From assembly GCF_021184045.1 (NCBI RefSeq), contig NZ_CP073710.1, positions 682,001-746,000 on the forward strand: a DNA stretch of 64,000 bases, written 5' to 3'. Below are positions 25,845-34,840 of the stretch, in pieces; the stretch's first letter is position 1, and each line of letters begins with the position of its first letter. The notes beneath the pieces were generated by a model that saw nothing but the letters and a program-made list of their open reading frames with translations, did not search any database and was not told the origin of the DNA. Made by a program: the position numbers and the translations under genes. This stretch comes from Methanococcoides orientis (GTDB taxonomy: Archaea; Halobacteriota; Methanosarcinia; Methanosarcinales; Methanosarcinaceae).

Positions 25845-26315
25845 TCAAAAATAACTTTTTGCTTTTGATATCAGGGAGTCTGATATTATATGGACTTCCA
25901 TTGACAGACACATCCCTGCTGTGGCTACTATAATATACCTCAAAGGTACTTTGTGCAGATCAACACCTATAATCAGAAACAATAAGGCTACTATCAATGC
26001 AAGATTGATTATAATGGACAGGGGTCCGATGATAGGATTATGCGAGAATCCTCTGTGTTTGAATATAACCTTGTAGGGCCACCAGAGGAACTTGAAGATC
26101 TTCCATCTTTTATATGGCTTACTTTCAATATCGAGATCCGGGCTAAGGAAGAATGTTGCGAACAGATAGGATATGGAAAAGATCGTTATCATGTAAATGT
26201 CCAGATACCTGATAGCCATCTCATTTTCCTTCCACATCGTAAGATAGGAAAGGCTTGCCAGTATAACTAACATCACTGCAATATTTATCGTATCATGTGT
26301 TTTTGCGTCTGGCAT
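25845..26315 (-). CDS. DUF2227 family putative metal-binding membrane protein
   Basis: From the ATG at 26315 the protein has 156 residues. DUF2227-type conserved parts are MPDAKTHDTI at the start, FATFFLSPDLDIESKPYKRW in the middle, and FKHRGFSHNPIIGP followed by the final VHIISDSLISK. The His and Asp residues in these blocks resemble those of membrane-bound YdjM-like hydrolases and are presumed to bind metal. Four helices are expected. A frame extending to 26384 adds 23 residues of poor quality. A broken second copy lies at 24650. Confidence 0.78.
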   Translation of the reverse strand: MPDAKTHDTINIAVMLVILASLSYLTMWKENEMAIRYLDIYMITIFSISYLFATFFLSPDLDIESKPYKRWKIFKFLWWPYKVIFKHRGFSHNPIIGPLSIIINLALIVALLFLIIGVDLHKVPLRYIIVATAGMCLSMEVHIISDSLISKAKSYF

Positions 26316-26475
26316 TGTTAATTCGTTTCCTTGGTCTGAATTCTGGCCTTTAATGGTGTGAATGATTTTATATCTTCGCATCATGGTGCTTTTTCATATC
26401 AGGGAACAAATATATGATTCGGGAAAAATGACTTCCGTTCAGGTCAAAGCTTGATATAAAACAGTTTTTCTGTGT

Positions 26476-26889
26476 TTACAATAACTCCATCCAAAGTAAA
26501 ATAGCAGCAAATAATCCGATCAGGATCAAGAAAACCAAAATAAAAAGAATATAGTCTGAAAAATTTGCCTTTTTGAAGGCTATCTCAGCTGAATTCATTT
26601 TCTTTGAGGTGGTGTAAGCATCATAAACCCCATATACACATATTATTATTCCTGGAATAAGGAAAGTAACCCATCCAACAACGACACCTACTAATATCCC
26701 AATTCCTTTTTTAAGTTCACCGTTGTAAACTTGTCCTAATCCACTTAATAAAAGGGATAAGACAGCTGCTAGTCCAGGATCCTTTGGAGATTGTGAAGCT
26801 GGATATTGTGTGCCAGTAGGAACTCCACATTTTGGACATATTACAGCTTTTTCATCGATCTCTGCCCCACAGTTTGAACAAGACTTCAT
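26476..26889 (-). CDS. zinc-ribbon plus TM2-like membrane protein
   Basis: The 137-residue protein has an N-terminal zinc ribbon, CSNCGAEIDEKAVICPKCG (residues 4-22), a short linker, and a membrane part with LSLLLSGLGQVYNGELKKGI, the TM2-type helix pair in which a G-x-x-x-x-Y-x-G turn links two helices, plus a further C-terminal helix. Such proteins are widespread and of unknown function; the ribbon probably faces the cytoplasm. The gene stands alone. Confidence 0.82.
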   Translation of the reverse strand: MKSCSNCGAEIDEKAVICPKCGVPTGTQYPASQSPKDPGLAAVLSLLLSGLGQVYNGELKKGIGILVGVVVGWVTFLIPGIIICVYGVYDAYTTSKKMNSAEIAFKKANFSDYILFILVFLILIGLFAAILLWMELL

Positions 26890-27020
26890 TGTTTTTCCTA
26901 TTAGTAAATCTTAAACAGTTTAATAACTTCTACTATAAAATAGAAACTATTTATAATGTTTGTTTTTAAGAATTACACTATAGCGATCTTACTCAATGAA
27001 TAGACTTGAATAGGGATTCT

Positions 27021-27051
27021 GAAAAAAGAAAGGGATATCTCACATATCCCT
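27021..27051 (-). terminator. hairpin terminator of the ior-paaK operon
   Basis: On the minus strand the arms AGGGATAT and ATATCCCT close a 5-base loop and are followed by TTCTTTTTTC. The hairpin overlaps the paaK stop codon. Confidence 0.65.
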
Positions 27052-28356
27052 GTTATCAATGACTCTCTTGCTCTTCTTCTCACTGCGAGGAAGTTCTCCT
27101 AATCCGACGCATTCCACATCTACACTGATACCAATGAAGTCCTTGAAGGCTTTATTCAGTGCTTTTGCAGTCCTTGATTTCATTTCGGGATCATCTGCAT
27201 CAGCGGTCTCGACCCTGAAGAGCATTGAATCTCTGCCTTGATATCTTTCAAGAATGATCTGGTATTCGCTGCTGACGCCTTCGACCCTCTGTATGACATC
27301 CTCGATCTGACCTGGATAGACGTTTACAGCTTTGATCTTTATCCTGTCATCGGTACGTCCCAGCAGGCGGTCTATGCGAGGGAATGGGCAACCACACTTG
27401 CAGACTTCAGGAATGATGCGTGTAAGGTCCCTTGTCCTGTAGCGTATCAGGGGTGCTCCTTCCTTTGTAAGGGTTGTTATGACTAGTTCCCCGAGGGTGC
27501 CATCGGGCAGCTTTTCTTCAGTTACCGGGTCGATGATCTCAAAGAGAAGGTGGTCGGACCAGTAGTGAAGCCCGTCATGCATGAAACAATCGAGGGCAAT
27601 GCCGGGTCCGTAGATCTCGGTGAGGCCGAAGATGTCAAAGCTCTCGATTCCGAGCTCATTCTCTATGCGGGACCTCATCTTTGGGCTCCAGCGTTCGGAA
27701 CCGATGATTCCGACCTTCAGGTTGATATTGTCCCTCAGGCCCCGCTTGTTGATCTCCTCTGCAAGGAGGAGGGCGTAGGATGAGGTGCTTGCAAGTGCTG
27801 TGGATTTGAGGTCGAGGAGCATCTGCAATTGTTTTTCCGTGTTTCCCGGGCCCGTGGGGACTGCCATTGCTCCGAGACGTTCCGCACCTGCCTGGAAACC
27901 GATCCCTGCGGTCCAGAGACCGTATCCGGGTGTTATCTGTATCCTGTCAGTTTCAGTAAGGCCTGCCATCTGGTAGCAGCGCATCATCATTTCTGCCCAG
28001 ACATCAACATCTTTCTGCGTATATGGGATGATGACAGGACTGCCGGTGGTGCCTGATGATGAATGTATCCTGATTATCTTTTCATCCGGGACCGCCTGGA
28101 GGCCCAGGGGGTAAGCATCCCGTAATTCCTCTTTGGTGGTGAATGGAAGCTTTGCGATATCTTCTATCGTCCTTATTGAATCGATGTCAAGTCCAGCTTC
28201 TTCGAACTTCTTTTGATAGAAAGGACTTCCCGATACAACCCTTTTGAGAAGATCCTTGAGCTTTAGCAATTGATCTTCTTCGGAAGATCCGGCGTCTTCA
28301 TACCCATTGCAGGACATGTTCTGCTTTGTTTCAGTATCTTCACAAACATTGCACAT
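27040..28356 (-). CDS. paaK: phenylacetate-CoA ligase
   Basis: This adenylate-forming enzyme activates arylacetates with ATP and CoA. It has about 438 residues. Motifs are HSSSGTTGSPVIIPYTQKD (ATP loop), FGLTEIYGPGIALDC, YRTRDLTRI and GRTDDRIKIKAVNVYPGQIE, as in PaaK and AMP-binding relatives. In methanogens the enzyme with IorAB is thought to make aromatic amino acids from arylacetates: the CoA ester is reductively carboxylated by Ior. The ATG at 28356 follows GAGGTGA; a GTG at 28365 and an ATG at 28362 are alternatives. It follows iorB by under 20 bp. Confidence 0.92.
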   Translation of the reverse strand: MCNVCEDTETKQNMSCNGYEDAGSSEEDQLLKLKDLLKRVVSGSPFYQKKFEEAGLDIDSIRTIEDIAKLPFTTKEELRDAYPLGLQAVPDEKIIRIHSSSGTTGSPVIIPYTQKDVDVWAEMMMRCYQMAGLTETDRIQITPGYGLWTAGIGFQAGAERLGAMAVPTGPGNTEKQLQMLLDLKSTALASTSSYALLLAEEINKRGLRDNINLKVGIIGSERWSPKMRSRIENELGIESFDIFGLTEIYGPGIALDCFMHDGLHYWSDHLLFEIIDPVTEEKLPDGTLGELVITTLTKEGAPLIRYRTRDLTRIIPEVCKCGCPFPRIDRLLGRTDDRIKIKAVNVYPGQIEDVIQRVEGVSSEYQIILERYQGRDSMLFRVETADADDPEMKSRTAKALNKAFKDFIGISVDVECVGLGELPRSEKKSKRVIDNRDM

Positions 28357-28373
28357 CTTCATCACCTCGGATA

Positions 28374-29003
28374 TCAGATATCCATTACCTGCACTTGCTC
28401 CTGTTGCTCAGGATCCTTTATGCATGCAACCTTTTCGAGGGACATGTCGAATGCCTTTCTGTTCAGTTCCCTGTACTTCTCCGGTACCATCTTCTCAAGC
28501 ACGCTCCACAATTCGTCTGGATTGAAAGGAAGCAGGTCTGCACCTGCAGCAGCGGCCAGCATGGCAACGTTCGCTGCCCTGTAGGTCCCTGCTTCTTTTG
28601 CAAGCTGCGTGAAATCCACGTTTATGGTTTCCTGACAGTTCTTTTTCAGGAATTCGATTACCTGTTCTGGAATGTATTCAGCATTGTTAGCTGAAGCCGA
28701 AGGGATCACAGCATGTTCATTTACAACAATGCTGCCGTCCTTTTTCAAAAAGTGGATGTTCCTTGCAGCTTCAGCAGGCTCCAGACCTATAATGAGGTCA
28801 GCATTCCCGGCAGGGATGAGTGAACCACAAACCTCGTCCCCGATCCTGACGTGGCTGGTGACCGATCCTTCTCTCTGGGCCATACCGATCGTCTCGGCGG
28901 TTGCTACGTGGTAACCGGCATCTATGGCAGCCGTTGCCAGCAGGCGGGATGCAAGTACAACGCCCTGTCCTCCCACACCTGCAATAAGAATATCGAATTT
29001 CAT
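28374..29003 (-). CDS. iorB: indolepyruvate ferredoxin oxidoreductase subunit beta
   Basis: From the ATG at 29003 the protein has 209 residues and begins MKFDILIAGVGGQGVVLASR, the dinucleotide-like fold of the gamma-type domain of 2-oxoacid oxidoreductases. GMAQREGSVTSHVRIGDEV follows, as in other IorB proteins. It forms the heterodimer with IorA. Its ATG overlaps the iorA stop by 4 bp (ATGA) and GGAGG is 10 bp upstream, which decides the start; a longer frame to 29159 runs antisense to no signal and is not used. Confidence 0.93.
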   Translation of the reverse strand: MKFDILIAGVGGQGVVLASRLLATAAIDAGYHVATAETIGMAQREGSVTSHVRIGDEVCGSLIPAGNADLIIGLEPAEAARNIHFLKKDGSIVVNEHAVIPSASANNAEYIPEQVIEFLKKNCQETINVDFTQLAKEAGTYRAANVAMLAAAAGADLLPFNPDELWSVLEKMVPEKYRELNRKAFDMSLEKVACIKDPEQQEQVQVMDI

Positions 29004-30883
29004 TGTAGTACCTCCCTGAGGGTAATAGCATCCGACGGACAGACCTGTGCACAGAGACTGCAACCGGTGCAGTTGTCCTGTATTTGCGGTACTCCTGATG
29101 ACATCGAGAAGATGGCAGGACAGCCAAGCTGTGAGACACAGAAGTTGCAACCTGTACATTTCTCTTCATCGATCACGTATTGTCCTGTTGCTTTTGTGAT
29201 ACCCACGCATTTTCCTTTGAATACCACAGCAGAGGGACCTTCGTACTCTATGGCCATTTTAGCTGTCTCTATGCATTCGCCAAGGTCATCTGCTTCGATG
29301 GTCTCAACAAGGTCCACTCCACAGCTTCGTAGCACTTCGGCAATATCAATGGCCTTTGTAGGATTACCCATTGCTGTCAGGCCGATTCCCGGATGTGGCT
29401 GATGTCCTGTCATAGCAGTGGTTCGGTTGTCAAGGACAGCCAGCGTGATATCAGCATTGTTGTAAACTGCGCTGATCATTGCAGCGATTCCGGAATGGAA
29501 GAAAGTGGAGTCCCCGATGAAGGCCACCTGTTTAGCATAGTTTCCATCCTGGTATTGTTGTGTGTGGGAAAGGCCTGCTGCCATACTGATGCCTGCTCCC
29601 ATGCAGAGGCAGGTGTCCACCATGTTGAGCGGCTGGGCGTTTCCGAGGGTGTAGCAACCGATGTCACCTGAGAATACGGTTCCTTTTCCGTTCTCTTTCT
29701 TCAGCTTCGCTGCTGCTTTCTTGAAAGCATAGAAGACAGTTCGGTGCATGCATCCTGCACAGAACGTGGGTGGCCTTACAGGAAGTGCAGGTATGTTCTC
29801 CCTGGCGACCACAGGTGTTGAATGTGTTAGGAGGGGAATTTCTGCATTCATGGCCTGAAGTGAGCTATTCACTCCTTCGATCACGACATCCACATCATAT
29901 TCTCCGCTTACAGGGAAGTGGCCGTTCTTCTTTCCATATACGTTCACATCGAGATGATATCTGCCTATCAGTTGCAGGAACTGCTCCTCGAGGTATGGGT
30001 CAAGCTCTTCGATGACTATAAGGTCCGTGATGTCGTTGAGGAACTCAAGAGCTGCTTTTTCAGGGAAGGGGTGGACGGTTGCGAGTTTGAAATGCGAGAA
30101 GGTTCCTGATTGCTTATTAGTGGCCTCGTTAGTGTACAGGGAGGAAACACCAGAGGATGCAATGCCTATTTTGCTGTTCCCTTTTGATATTGAGTTGAAT
30201 GTATTTTCACTGAAAAGATCTGAGAAACGGTCAGATATCCTGATCTGAAGATCTTCAAGCCAGGGGTGTCTTTGTGCTGTCAGTTTTGGGAATATGGTCC
30301 AGCGTGGTTCCTTTACATAGCCTTCGATGTCACGACCTGCCTGCTCGATATCTTCGGTCACCACGTCAGCACAGCCATGGGAGACACGGGTGGTGGTCCT
30401 GAGTATCACAGGGATCTCCATCTCATGTGACAGTTTGAAGGCCAGTTTAGCCATATCATAGGCTTCCTGGGGTGTGGACGGGTCAAGGACCGGAATATTC
30501 GAGAAGTGACCAAAGGCTCTTGTGTCCTGTTCGGTCTGGGATGAGTGTGGTCCGGGGTCGTCGGAGACAAGGATCACAAGGGAGCCTTTTACTCCTATGT
30601 AGGAGAGGCTCATGAGGGGATCAGAGGCTACGTTGAGTCCGACCTGCTTCATGGTGACCAGGGTATTGGCACCTGAATAGGCGGCTCCGACCGCTGTTTC
30701 AAGGGCTACCTTCTCATTGGTTGCCCATTCGGCATATATGCCATATTTGCTCGCATGAGAGGCGATGGTCTCCATAACTTCGGTAGAAGGTGTCCCCGGA
30801 TAGCCACTCGCTACCTGAAGACCGGCCTTCATCGCCCCAAAGGCGATCGCTTCGTTTCCCATTAATATACGTTTAGCGGTCAA
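29000..30883 (-). CDS. iorA: indolepyruvate ferredoxin oxidoreductase subunit alpha
   Basis: The 627-residue TPP enzyme oxidises arylpyruvates with CoA to aryl-acetyl-CoA and reduced ferredoxin, or runs in reverse for biosynthesis. GYPGTPSTEVMETIA (28-42), DDPGPHSSQTEQD, CAGCMHRTVFYAF, GDIGCYTLG and LDNRTTAMTGHQPHPG carry the TPP site. The C-terminus holds two 4Fe-4S motifs, CTGCNFCVSQLGCP and CTGCSLCAQVCP, for electron transfer. The length is normal. It is the first gene of iorA-iorB-paaK. Confidence 0.95.
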   Translation of the reverse strand: MTAKRILMGNEAIAFGAMKAGLQVASGYPGTPSTEVMETIASHASKYGIYAEWATNEKVALETAVGAAYSGANTLVTMKQVGLNVASDPLMSLSYIGVKGSLVILVSDDPGPHSSQTEQDTRAFGHFSNIPVLDPSTPQEAYDMAKLAFKLSHEMEIPVILRTTTRVSHGCADVVTEDIEQAGRDIEGYVKEPRWTIFPKLTAQRHPWLEDLQIRISDRFSDLFSENTFNSISKGNSKIGIASSGVSSLYTNEATNKQSGTFSHFKLATVHPFPEKAALEFLNDITDLIVIEELDPYLEEQFLQLIGRYHLDVNVYGKKNGHFPVSGEYDVDVVIEGVNSSLQAMNAEIPLLTHSTPVVARENIPALPVRPPTFCAGCMHRTVFYAFKKAAAKLKKENGKGTVFSGDIGCYTLGNAQPLNMVDTCLCMGAGISMAAGLSHTQQYQDGNYAKQVAFIGDSTFFHSGIAAMISAVYNNADITLAVLDNRTTAMTGHQPHPGIGLTAMGNPTKAIDIAEVLRSCGVDLVETIEADDLGECIETAKMAIEYEGPSAVVFKGKCVGITKATGQYVIDEEKCTGCNFCVSQLGCPAIFSMSSGVPQIQDNCTGCSLCAQVCPSDAITLREVLQ

Positions 30884-31308
30884 TATCGTTCCTCTTGTAT
30901 TTGGTAAGTGAAAATAGGTAATGTGAATTACTTCTACAGACGTTTCAGTAGTAATTCAGATAGGTCCATCATTGTTGCTTAAGCAGATGTTCGGCAGGTC
31001 TGCACATTTTAGCCATTAGGATTTTAGAGCTATTGAATTCAGTAGAGCTGAAACATTGCATGTATTTATACATTAATGTGGACATATGCACTTATTTAAT
31101 GAAATATAAACGTTTTGTTGTTACTTTTTTGGATTTGCCGGAAAAGTCGATAACAGATGCCAGATTGCTATGCTTTTTTTTAATGTGAGAGGGATGAGGG
31201 TCCTTTAGAAAGGATCTGTCAGTGGGAACAAACAAAAATGTTTTAATCTATAATGTACTACTCCGCGCATCATAGTACATAGTAGCCCAACGAAGAGGAG
31301 GATAGGAA
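30884..31308. other. divergent intergenic region
   Basis: About 425 bp that holds the iorA promoter (minus) and the promoter of the symporter unit (plus). It contains the inverted repeat at 31253-31280. The stretch 31060-31110 is A+T rich. I saw no gene. Confidence 0.5.
31253..31280 (+). promoter_or_regulatory. inverted repeat upstream of symporter unit
   Basis: The arms ATGTACTA (31253-31260) and TAGTACAT (31273-31280) are separated by 12 bases. A TTTTAATCTATAA box-A-like stretch ends just before it, so it would cover the transcription start. It could be an operator or a leader hairpin. Confidence 0.45.
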
Positions 31309-31383
31309 TTGGTATTGAAACACAACACATCAAAAATGACCATTACTAAAAATGCAAACCAGAATGGGGAGATGAGCTCCTGA
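31309..31383 (+). CDS. possible 24-residue leader peptide
   Basis: A strong GAGGAGG lies 8 bp before a TTG at 31309. The frame reads MVLKHNTSKMTITKNANQ and six more residues, then ends with TGA. That TGA overlaps by one base the ATG of the next tiny gene. Either it is a leader peptide translated to bring ribosomes to the downstream frames, or the two are one gene split by a frameshift. Confidence 0.3.
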   Translation: MVLKHNTSKMTITKNANQNGEMSS

Positions 31384-31472
31384 TGCCTCTGCCCTACATT
31401 TACCTGATGATCGCCGTCATCATAATGCTTGCCACAACATTCTTTTTCGTATTGAGGCAAGACCATGATTAA
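31383..31472 (+). CDS. tiny membrane protein before the symporter
   Basis: The 29-residue product is a single membrane helix, MPLPYIYLMIAVIIMLATTF followed by FFVLRQDHD. It overlaps the start of the symporter gene by 8 bp, an arrangement seen for small accessory proteins of sodium/solute symporters. GGGGAG lies 11 bp upstream. I infer that it joins or stabilises the symporter. Confidence 0.55.
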   Translation: MPLPYIYLMIAVIIMLATTFFFVLRQDHD

Positions 31473-32877
31473 TCAGGTTCTTCTGGTACTATATATAGTT
31501 GGGATACTTTTGCTTTCCCTGAAGCTCAGGCAGGGAACTTTTTCAGGATTTGTGGTCTCGGACAGGAATGTGATGCATCCTGCGGTAATAGGCATTGCCT
31601 ATATGGCTGCTTACTTTAGCGCTGCCTCTTTCCTCGGGGGTGGAGGCTACGGGCTCATTGCCGGACTTCCATGGGTCATCTGGGGAGTATTCTTCCACGT
31701 AGCTTTTGCCTGCCTGGCATTCATCATTGCACCGAAGATATGGATGTTCTCCCAGAAGTACGATGCCAAGACCATACCTCAGCTACTGGAACGCAGGTAC
31801 GATTCACAGAGAGGCAAGATATTGCTTGCAGGGATCATGCTGTTGATGTATACAGTATACCTGGTTGCCATTTTCAAGGGATGTGCCAACCTTTTCCAGG
31901 GACTGCTGGGAGTAACATATGTCCAGGCTCTCCTCATAGCTGTTGCCATTGTGGCACTCTACTACGTGATAGGAGGACTGCCGGCCATCATCTGGATAAG
32001 TTTCTTGCAAGGTTTGATCATGCTTGTGGGCGCAGTGCTTCTTTACACAGGTCTTATTTCAAGTGGAGGAGGCATGGCAATATGGGATATGGTCCCGGCC
32101 GACATACTGAGTATGACAGGTGCAGCAGTACCATGGCAAAAGACTTTTGGAATGGCGTTTGCTATCAGTCTCGGACTTCTGGCATTGCCCGATCTGCTGA
32201 TCATGCTGTTCTCTGCAAAGGATAAGAGAGTAGTACGTTTTGCAGGTATCTATGGTCCAATATCCATTACCATTTATGCACTATGCATTTTCTCCCTGGG
32301 CGTCATGGTTCACGGGGTATTCAGCCCGGAGCAACTGGCTCCTTTCATGACAAACCCGGATGGTCTGATACCGTTCCTGGCAACATCACTGCTTCCCCGT
32401 GGATTTGATAGTATCGTCCTGCTGGCCGCCATCTCCGCTGCTATGTCAACCATGAGTGCCATTGTGCTGGTCACAACAACAGCCCTTACTTCAGATATCC
32501 TCAGGTATCTGCGTCCGGCCACTCCCGATGATAAGGTGCTTCGCATGACAAGAATAGTGGGGGTAATCATCATCATAGTTTCGGCATTCTTCGCAATGGA
32601 TGTGCCACAGATGATAGTACCTCTGGTGTCTGTAAGCATGGGCGTGATCGCTTGCTGTGTCTTCATACCACTTATTTTTGGACTTTACTGGGACCGTGGC
32701 ACTTCAACCGGATTTGTTGCCAGCCTTGTGGCAAGCTTCGGTTCTGTGGTGCTTTGGCAGTTCCTTGGCAATCCCCTCATCCATCCTGTGTTCATTGGTT
32801 TGATATGTGGTACCGTGGCATACCTGGGAGGAAGCCTGGCAAGTCCCCGTCCGACCCCTATGGTGGAAATGAAATAA
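31465..32877 (+). CDS. sodium:solute symporter family protein
   Basis: The 470-residue SSS transporter has about 12-13 helices. The N-terminal part has AAYFSAASFLGGGGYGLIAG (residues 49-68), the family motif around the unwound helix 1, followed by WVIWGVFFH, and AAISAAMSTMSAIVLVTTTAL near 315, which holds the Na+-coordinating serines and threonines of helix 8. Related transporters take up carboxylates, proline or acetate; the substrate here is unknown. It overlaps the tiny membrane gene and ends before a clear terminator. Confidence 0.9.
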   Translation: MINQVLLVLYIVGILLLSLKLRQGTFSGFVVSDRNVMHPAVIGIAYMAAYFSAASFLGGGGYGLIAGLPWVIWGVFFHVAFACLAFIIAPKIWMFSQKYDAKTIPQLLERRYDSQRGKILLAGIMLLMYTVYLVAIFKGCANLFQGLLGVTYVQALLIAVAIVALYYVIGGLPAIIWISFLQGLIMLVGAVLLYTGLISSGGGMAIWDMVPADILSMTGAAVPWQKTFGMAFAISLGLLALPDLLIMLFSAKDKRVVRFAGIYGPISITIYALCIFSLGVMVHGVFSPEQLAPFMTNPDGLIPFLATSLLPRGFDSIVLLAAISAAMSTMSAIVLVTTTALTSDILRYLRPATPDDKVLRMTRIVGVIIIIVSAFFAMDVPQMIVPLVSVSMGVIACCVFIPLIFGLYWDRGTSTGFVASLVASFGSVVLWQFLGNPLIHPVFIGLICGTVAYLGGSLASPRPTPMVEMK

Positions 32878-32903
32878 TGGATAAAGGTGTTTGATCCTTG
32901 ACC

Positions 32904-32942
32904 TGGTGCTGAAAAATAATCCTTCAGCACCATTTCTTTTCC
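32904..32942 (+). terminator. hairpin terminator after the symporter
   Basis: The arms TGGTGCTGAA (32904-32913) and TTCAGCACCA (32923-32932) form a perfect 10-bp stem with a 9-base loop, followed by TTTCTTTTCC. It begins 27 bp after the stop. Confidence 0.75.
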
Positions 32943-33114
32943 AGTTATGTATTTATTCTGGCTTGCAAGCAGTCATCTTTGATAGGGATTCCTGGGCAGG
33001 TTCATTGTCATATGTTCTTCAGGCAGTAGCACCTTTTGATGAATCTCTATTCAGGACCACTTCATGAAAACTGATTTATTGCATAGGTCTTAATTAAAGA
33101 AAAGGTGTTCAAAA

Positions 33115-33471
33115 TTGAAGAATGTGATCAACAAGAGCTTCGAAATTAAGGATTACGCCATCGATGATTCACAGATCAACGGGTTCTGGATGACATTGCT
33201 GGACAAGGAAACTCTAACAACTGAAATAATCTATAGTCCGGATAAGGCTGGGACCTTCAATTCAGCCGAAACAAAAAGGATGATACAGGAGATCACCAGA
33301 AAATGTGATGGTTTCAGCTCATTGCTTCCGGAGAACATTAATTGTGAAGTCATTTTCAAAGACCTTGATGACCTGACATATATTGCAGATGAAGGTAAAA
33401 TTGAAGTCGAATACACGGAAATGGATGAGATAAGGGTTGTTTATAAGTTGCATGTTCAATATCATATTTGA
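33115..33471 (+). CDS. hypothetical soluble protein, 118 residues
   Basis: The frame starts at a TTG (33115) with GGTG about 8 bp before, and begins MKNVINKSFEIKDYAIDDSQ. It has no membrane segment or cysteine motif; it seems to be an alpha/beta protein with acidic parts (LDDLTYIADEGKIEVEYTE). I do not recognise a family. Its codon use looks like that of neighbouring genes, and a long run of charged and hydrophobic residues in order supports a real gene. It stands alone. Confidence 0.6.
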   Translation: MKNVINKSFEIKDYAIDDSQINGFWMTLLDKETLTTEIIYSPDKAGTFNSAETKRMIQEITRKCDGFSSLLPENINCEVIFKDLDDLTYIADEGKIEVEYTEMDEIRVVYKLHVQYHI

Positions 33472-33661
33472 TCTTTTCAAGATTTGCTTTTTTTAAAAAA
33501 TGAGATGTTAGATCCCGCAGGGGTCTAATAGATTCTTAAGATTTGTCTTCAAATTCCACCCTATTCCCCTAAAGCAATTTTATGGGAGCGATGCAGACTT
33601 TTAAAATGGCTTTTGATAAAAAAACTGTTTATATAATGGCTGTACAATTATTTATGGGGGT

Positions 33662-34828
33662 ATAAGTACGGATAGTAATAAACCTGAGAGACGTTATGAT
33701 CTGGACTGGCTGAGGGTTATAGCCATAATTACAGTCTTGATCTTTCATTCTATGAGATTTTTTGATCCCATGGACTGGGATGTAAAGAACAACGTCCTGA
33801 GTGAAAATATCATGGTACTTGTTTTGTTTATAGTCCAGTGGCTGATGCCTTTGTTCTTCGTGATCTCGGGTATGAGCATATATTTTGTGCTGAGCTTCAG
33901 GACAAAGGGACAGTTCATCAAGTCGCGATTTCTGCGCATCATGATCCCCTATCTTTTAGTGGGCATATTTGTCATACTTCCTCCCCAGAATTACCTGAGG
34001 TTTTTAAGCGGTGGAGGATCAGGGCTTACATTTCTGGAGTTCTATCCTGAGTATCTGACATACACTTTTGTTGGCGTATTCTCATATTTCGGCCTGCCAC
34101 CTATGGGTCATCTGTGGTATCTTCTCTTCCTTTTCATATTCTCCTTAGTAATGCTCCCGCTTTTTGTTTATCTTAGAACTGAATCAGGAAGGTCGATAAT
34201 TTCGCACACCGAACCCATTTTTGAAAAACCAGGTGCTATCTTCATGTTAGCATTGCCAATTGGAGTTCTTACTGCAATCCTTGACCCAACATCATTTGCA
34301 GGCAACCCGAATTATTTTGGTGGCTGGAGCATACTGGTATATCCTATCATTCTGTTCTATGGATTTCTTATAGCTTGCAATAATAAATTAGAGGAAACCA
34401 TCCATAGGCATGGAAAAGTCGCATTGGTGCTGGCAATAACAACTTTCCCGTTTATTTTATGGTTCATACAGTCTGTACTTGATGGGACATTCCAATTTGG
34501 AAGCTATGGATATGCAGGAGTTATGCTGCTTCGTTCATTCAATCTCTGGTGCTGGATGATCGCCTTCCTGGGATATGGCAGGAAATACCTGAGCTTTAAC
34601 AACAGCACATTGAAATACGCCAATGAAGGACTCATAGCCTTCTATATACTTCATCAAACGGTCATCCAGATCGTGGGGTTCTTCATTGCAGACTGGGATA
34701 TGGGCATAGTTCCAAAGTACGTAATACTCCTCACCACATCGTTCATAGTGATCGTGACGATATATGAAATTGCGATCAGGCGTATCAATGTTGTCAGATT
34801 CCTTTTCGGCATGAAAGCAAAGAAATAA
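33662..34828 (+). CDS. acyltransferase-3 family membrane protein, start uncertain
   Basis: The protein has about 388 residues and ten hydrophobic helices. RRYDLDWLRVIAIITVLIFH is the N-terminal signature of acyltransferase 3 proteins, which move acyl groups to sugars or lipids; the His after the first helix is the presumed catalytic residue. MGHLWYLLFLFIFSL follows near residue 143. This signature lies upstream of the first ordinary start codon in frame (TTG at 33737). The frame is open from 33620 but has only ATA, ATT or CTG there; an ATG at 33654 in another frame is stopped after three codons. A rare start codon or a frameshift must be assumed, so 33662 (ATA) is provisional. Confidence 0.78.
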   Translation: MSTDSNKPERRYDLDWLRVIAIITVLIFHSMRFFDPMDWDVKNNVLSENIMVLVLFIVQWLMPLFFVISGMSIYFVLSFRTKGQFIKSRFLRIMIPYLLVGIFVILPPQNYLRFLSGGGSGLTFLEFYPEYLTYTFVGVFSYFGLPPMGHLWYLLFLFIFSLVMLPLFVYLRTESGRSIISHTEPIFEKPGAIFMLALPIGVLTAILDPTSFAGNPNYFGGWSILVYPIILFYGFLIACNNKLEETIHRHGKVALVLAITTFPFILWFIQSVLDGTFQFGSYGYAGVMLLRSFNLWCWMIAFLGYGRKYLSFNNSTLKYANEGLIAFYILHQTVIQIVGFFIADWDMGIVPKYVILLTTSFIVIVTIYEIAIRRINVVRFLFGMKAKK

Positions 34829-34840
34829 GGCGATGGCAAA

